Part shown: piece by piece, positions 5,092 through 7,106 of the stretch | How positions within the stretch are numbered: the stretch's first letter is position 1 | How the letters are laid out: the number at the start of each line of letters is the position of its first letter | DNA from: Lachnospiraceae bacterium | GTDB taxonomy: Bacteria; Bacillota; Clostridia; Lachnospirales; Lachnospiraceae | Reading direction: 5' to 3' | DNA length: 7,106 bases | Assembly (NCBI GenBank): GCA_003484785.1 | Contig: DNAD01000091.1 | Location: forward strand, 1-7,106 | Translations under genes and position numbers: made by a program | The notes under the pieces: model-generated | The model's input: only the letters and a program-made list of their open reading frames with translations | What the model was told of the DNA's origin: nothing | The model's database searches: none

Positions 5092-5750
5092 TTGCAAAGG
5101 AGCCTGTAGGGCGGCTCGTCTTCCTCTATTTCAGGGAAACGTCCGGTTTCCTCGTAAAACCTGTTGTCGGTATTATCATCATTGCACTGGGACACCTCTC
5201 CGATAAGGACGGAGCCGCTTCCCTCCACTACATGGAATTCGTGGTACTGATGGGGCCAGAGAGTGATGCTTTCTCCGGGCTCAAGGCGCACCATCGTTCC
5301 TGCGGGGACATAATAGGATCTGCCGTCGGAGTTTATCAGTACATCCCTATCCGAAAGCCCGCCGTTTCCGTCATCATCATAGACCTTAATGAGCAGGGTA
5401 CCGCCGCCTCTGTTTATGATATCCTCGGATTTAAACCAGTGAAAATGCATGGGCGCCATCATGTTGTCCCTTAAGAACAGGAGCTTTTCCGCATAGACCT
5501 TCTTATACCTGGGATCGTGCTGGTTCCCGTTTCGTAAGGTTATCAGCCCGAACCCGCAGCTGTCAAAGTCGCCCCGGCCGAAATCCGTTATATCCCATCC
5601 CAGCATGTTGTCACGGATCTCATCGTATTCGTGTCCCTTATCCTTCCACTCCTCAGGGCTCCAGTTGCAGAAGGGCGGAAGATGAAAGCCGTTTTGTGCG
5701 ATAAGCGTCTCCATTTCCCTGATAATACTGTTTATCTCTGATCTTTTCAT
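5070..5750 (-). CDS. D-lyxose ketol-isomerase (D-lyxose/D-mannose isomerase, cupin fold)
   Basis: The 226-residue protein matches the D-lyxose isomerase family (PF07385) over its full length, close to the 227 residues of the E. coli O157 enzyme. These cytoplasmic, Mn-dependent cupin enzymes interconvert D-lyxose and D-xylulose, and often D-mannose and D-fructose. The signature MHFHWFKSEDIINRGGG (residues 101-117) supplies H102, H104 and E109. H170 in WPHQYHEFH is the probable fourth metal ligand, by alignment with H103, H105, E110 and H171 of the E. coli enzyme. The family-like ending is YRLLCNEYPPAR. AAGGAGGAG (5766-5758) lies 7 nt before the ATG, an excellent start signal. The gene is convergent with the decarboxylase gene and divergent from the aldo-keto reductase. 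No sugar kinase or transporter is in view, so the physiological sugar cannot be told. Confidence 0.93.
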   Translation of the reverse strand: MKRSEINSIIREMETLIAQNGFHLPPFCNWSPEEWKDKGHEYDEIRDNMLGWDITDFGRGDFDSCGFGLITLRNGNQHDPRYKKVYAEKLLFLRDNMMAPMHFHWFKSEDIINRGGGTLLIKVYDDDGNGGLSDRDVLINSDGRSYYVPAGTMVRLEPGESITLWPHQYHEFHVVEGSGSVLIGEVSQCNDDNTDNRFYEETGRFPEIEEDEPPYRLLCNEYPPAR

Positions 5751-5796
5751 TGTCCGGCTCCTCCTTAAAAAAAGATATCAACTCGTGAATATACAT

Positions 5797-5825
5797 ATTA
5801 TATATGATCCGGTGAGTTCTGAAAA
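5797..5825 (-). promoter_or_regulatory. Predicted promoter of the D-lyxose isomerase gene
   Basis: On the minus strand a perfect TATAAT lies at 5802-5797, with TTTTCA (5825-5820; 4/6 match) 17 bp upstream. Initiation near 5790 gives a leader of about 40 nt containing the AAGGAGGAG ribosome binding site. The promoter lies within the AACTC/GAGTT inverted repeat, which could serve in control. Confidence 0.4.
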
Positions 5826-5943
5826 GCGCGTTTCGCAGAGCTCTCCCCCAGCTTGTAACAGTTTATCCAAGGGTGAACTGTTTCCCGGCTTAATTACTGC
5901 CGGGTTATTAAACCTGATTTATCTTTATGTGTCGGCATAATTA

Positions 5944-5952
5944 TGATAGAAT
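5944..5952 (+). promoter_or_regulatory. Candidate extended -10 promoter for the aldo-keto reductase gene
   Basis: TGATAGAAT (5944-5952) is an extended -10 with only a weak -35 (TTTATG, 5924-5929). Initiation near 5959 would place the 12-bp palindrome at 5966-5977 just downstream, a typical repressor position. A second possible -10, a perfect TATAAT at 6036-6041, is closer to the gene but has no recognisable -35. The choice between them cannot be made from sequence. Confidence 0.3.
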
Positions 5953-6066
5953 GAATAAAATCAGATGATGATCATCAGCAATGTGCGGGAAATGATCCGT
6001 GAAAAAGAGGATCGGTGCAGATCAGCGCTGAACGGTATAATTGACTCAAACGCAAAAGCATGAGAC

Positions 6067-6071
6067 GGAGG
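6067..6071 (+). promoter_or_regulatory. Ribosome binding site that fixes the aldo-keto reductase start
   Basis: GGAGG lies 5 nt before the ATG at 6077. The frame is open upstream to a TTG at 6041, but that codon has no ribosome binding site and overlaps a TATAAT. Family members begin just before the RYEKMKYRRCGKSG block, which agrees with 6077. Confidence 0.85.
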
Positions 6072-6076
6072 TAAAA

Positions 6077-7066
6077 ATGTATACACCAAAGGATGACAGA
6101 TACGAGAAAATGAAATACAGAAGGTGCGGAAAAAGCGGCCTGCTTTTGCCCATGGTCTCGTTAGGGCTATGGCATAATTTCGGGTCGGTGGATAACTACG
6201 AAAATATGCGTGCCATTTGCCGGGCGGCCTTTGACAACGGGATAACGCACTTTGATCTTGCAAATAATTACGGGCCCGTTTACGGATCGGCGGAGGAGAA
6301 TTTCGGAAGGATCCTCAAACAGGATTTTTCAAGCCTCAGAGATGAGCTCATTGTCTCTACCAAGGCCGGGTATGATATGTGGCCCGGGCCCTATGGGGAT
6401 CACGGGAGCAGGAAATACCTGATAGCAAGCCTTGATCAGAGCCTTAAGCGTCTGCAGCTTGATTATGTGGATATCTTTTACCATCACAGGATGGATCCCG
6501 ATACTCCCCTTGAGGAGACGGCACTGGCGCTTTCTCAGATCGTTTCGAGCGGGAAGGCTCTCTATGTCGGGATATCAAATTATGACGGAGAGACAATGAA
6601 ACGGATGACAGAGATCCTTACAAACCTTCATGTTCCGTTCATCATCAATCAGAACCGCTACAGTATCTTCGACAGAACGATAGAAAAGAACGGGCTTAAA
6701 GCAGCTGCGAGAGAAAAGGAGAAGGGTATTATCGCCTTTTCACCCCTGGCTCAGGGACTGCTTACCGACAGATATTTAAAGGGTATCCCGGAAGACAGCA
6801 GGATAAAAAAGGACGGAAGGTTCCTTAAGGAATCGGACGTGACCGAGGAGAGGCTTGAGATCATAAAGAAGCTTGACCGTCTTGCAAAAGAGCGTGGGCA
6901 GTCACTTGCCCAGCTCGCCCTTTCCTGGGTATTAAAGGATGACGATATCACAAGCGTGCTCATAGGCGCCAGCCGTCCCGAACAGGTACTTAACAATGTT
7001 CAGATCGCATCACAAAAGCCTCTGGGCGATGAGGAGATCCGGGATATCGACAGCATCCTTTCATAA
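6077..7066 (+). CDS. gpr: Aldo-keto reductase, L-glyceraldehyde 3-phosphate reductase (YghZ/Gpr) type
   Basis: The 329-residue cytoplasmic protein is a complete AKR14-like (YghZ) aldo-keto reductase. The TIM-barrel family reduces aldehydes with NADPH; E. coli YghZ acts on L-glyceraldehyde 3-phosphate and methylglyoxal. Signature blocks are YRRCGKSGLLLP (14-25), SLGLWHNFG, GITHFDLANNYGP (55-67), STKAGYDMWPGPYGDHGSRKYL (quoted in part as STKAGYDMW), SLDQSLKRL and DIFYHHRMD. The catalytic tetrad is inferred as D60, Y65, K96 and H137. The cofactor-binding C-terminus includes AFSPLAQGLL and SVLIGASRPEQV. It is divergent from D-lyxose isomerase, so a role in sugar breakdown or in removing reactive sugar aldehydes is plausible. 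A close aldehyde-reductase relative with another substrate is the main alternative. Confidence 0.93.
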   Translation: MYTPKDDRYEKMKYRRCGKSGLLLPMVSLGLWHNFGSVDNYENMRAICRAAFDNGITHFDLANNYGPVYGSAEENFGRILKQDFSSLRDELIVSTKAGYDMWPGPYGDHGSRKYLIASLDQSLKRLQLDYVDIFYHHRMDPDTPLEETALALSQIVSSGKALYVGISNYDGETMKRMTEILTNLHVPFIINQNRYSIFDRTIEKNGLKAAAREKEKGIIAFSPLAQGLLTDRYLKGIPEDSRIKKDGRFLKESDVTEERLEIIKKLDRLAKERGQSLAQLALSWVLKDDDITSVLIGASRPEQVLNNVQIASQKPLGDEEIRDIDSILS

Positions 7067-7106
7067 CAGGACAAAGCATAATTCATGACATTATTAATAT
7101 CACGAA
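7067..7106 (+). other. Downstream flank, possible start of a next gene
   Basis: After the reductase stop there are only 40 bases. An ATG at 7085 is open to the window edge (7 codons), with a weak AGGAC 11 nt upstream. No terminator hairpin is seen. This is too short to call a gene. Confidence 0.15.

Larger units (their letters stand above)
5751..6076. other. Divergent regulatory region between D-lyxose isomerase and aldo-keto reductase genes
   Basis: This 326-bp gap contains the starts of both flanking genes and no convincing gene. Visible structures are AACTC/GAGTT (5780-5784, 5814-5818) flanking an AT-rich core, AACAGTT/AACTGTT (5857-5863, 5876-5882), the hairpin CCCGGC/GCCGGG (5884-5889, 5899-5904, 9-nt loop) and the perfect 12-bp palindrome TGATGATCATCA (5966-5977). 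The hairpin is not followed by a clear T-run. A 32-codon frame (5965-6063) has no ribosome binding site. The dyads may be operators for a sugar-responsive regulator; none matches a consensus I can name. Confidence 0.6.

Noticed and set aside
5780..5907. Second degenerate copy of the MITE-like element (ACTCGTGAA and TACTGCCG also occur here)
   Set aside because: The two 8-9 base matches are about 110 bp apart, unlike their spacing of 15 or fewer bases in the element, and the rest does not align; chance cannot be excluded.
5884..5914. CCCGGC/GCCGGG hairpin as an intrinsic terminator
   Set aside because: The stem is only 6 bp, the loop is 9 nt, no T-run follows, and it lies upstream of both divergent genes, where no terminator is needed.
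6041..6076. Upstream TTG start of the aldo-keto reductase (12 extra residues)
   Set aside because: No ribosome binding site before TTG. GGAGG sits 5 nt before the ATG at 6077, and the family begins there.
1..7106. CRISPR array, toxin-antitoxin, phage defence or transposase gene
   Set aside because: No regularly spaced repeats and no protein with such motifs is encoded on either strand.

Overview
The window suggests a low-to-mid GC anaerobic Firmicute of class Clostridia, most likely Lachnospiraceae from gut or rumen. This is inferred from protein style: a papain-type peptidase with a lectin-like domain and a BspA-like tail ending in GKKVKLK, a NUDIX-PgeF fusion, a PsiD-like lipoprotein, strong AGGAGG ribosome binding sites, and AT-rich promoter regions. 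No rRNA, tRNA or other lineage marker is present, so the assignment is tentative. No defence system, CRISPR array, phage gene or transposase is visible.

Layout, left to right. (1) 1-680, minus strand: the 5' two thirds of a fusion gene, an N-terminal NUDIX hydrolase joined in frame to a PgeF/YfiH (laccase-like) domain, cut by the window edge. (2) 681-1192: a 512-bp non-coding divergent promoter region with a very AT-rich core, repeated and inverted motifs, and a dyad over the likely -10 of the next gene. (3) 1193-3490, plus: an exported C1A cysteine peptidase. (4) 3491-3666: a spacer holding a 103-bp MITE-like element (3537-3639) with 29-bp imperfect terminal inverted repeats (24/29 identical) and a good outward promoter reading into the next gene. 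(5) 3667-4929, plus: a predicted lipoprotein with a PSD-associated N-terminal domain and a pyruvoyl-dependent phosphatidylserine decarboxylase/PsiD-type domain. (6) 4930-5069: a convergent spacer with a strong GC-rich hairpin and a relic of a second PgeF gene. (7) 5070-5750, minus: D-lyxose isomerase. (8) 5751-6076: a divergent regulatory region. (9) 6077-7066, plus: an aldo-keto reductase of the YghZ/Gpr (L-glyceraldehyde-3-phosphate reductase) type.

How the genes may work together. The peptidase and the decarboxylase both carry export signals and lie in tandem, so they may both act at the cell surface, but they are separated by an element with its own promoter and may be transcribed independently. 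D-lyxose isomerase and Gpr are divergent and both handle small sugars or sugar aldehydes, which is compatible with shared control but not proof of it.

The items most worth a second look are the promoter-bearing MITE-like element in front of the decarboxylase, the lipoprotein signal on a PSD-superfamily enzyme, and the PgeF relic about 5 kb from the PgeF fusion gene and in the same orientation.
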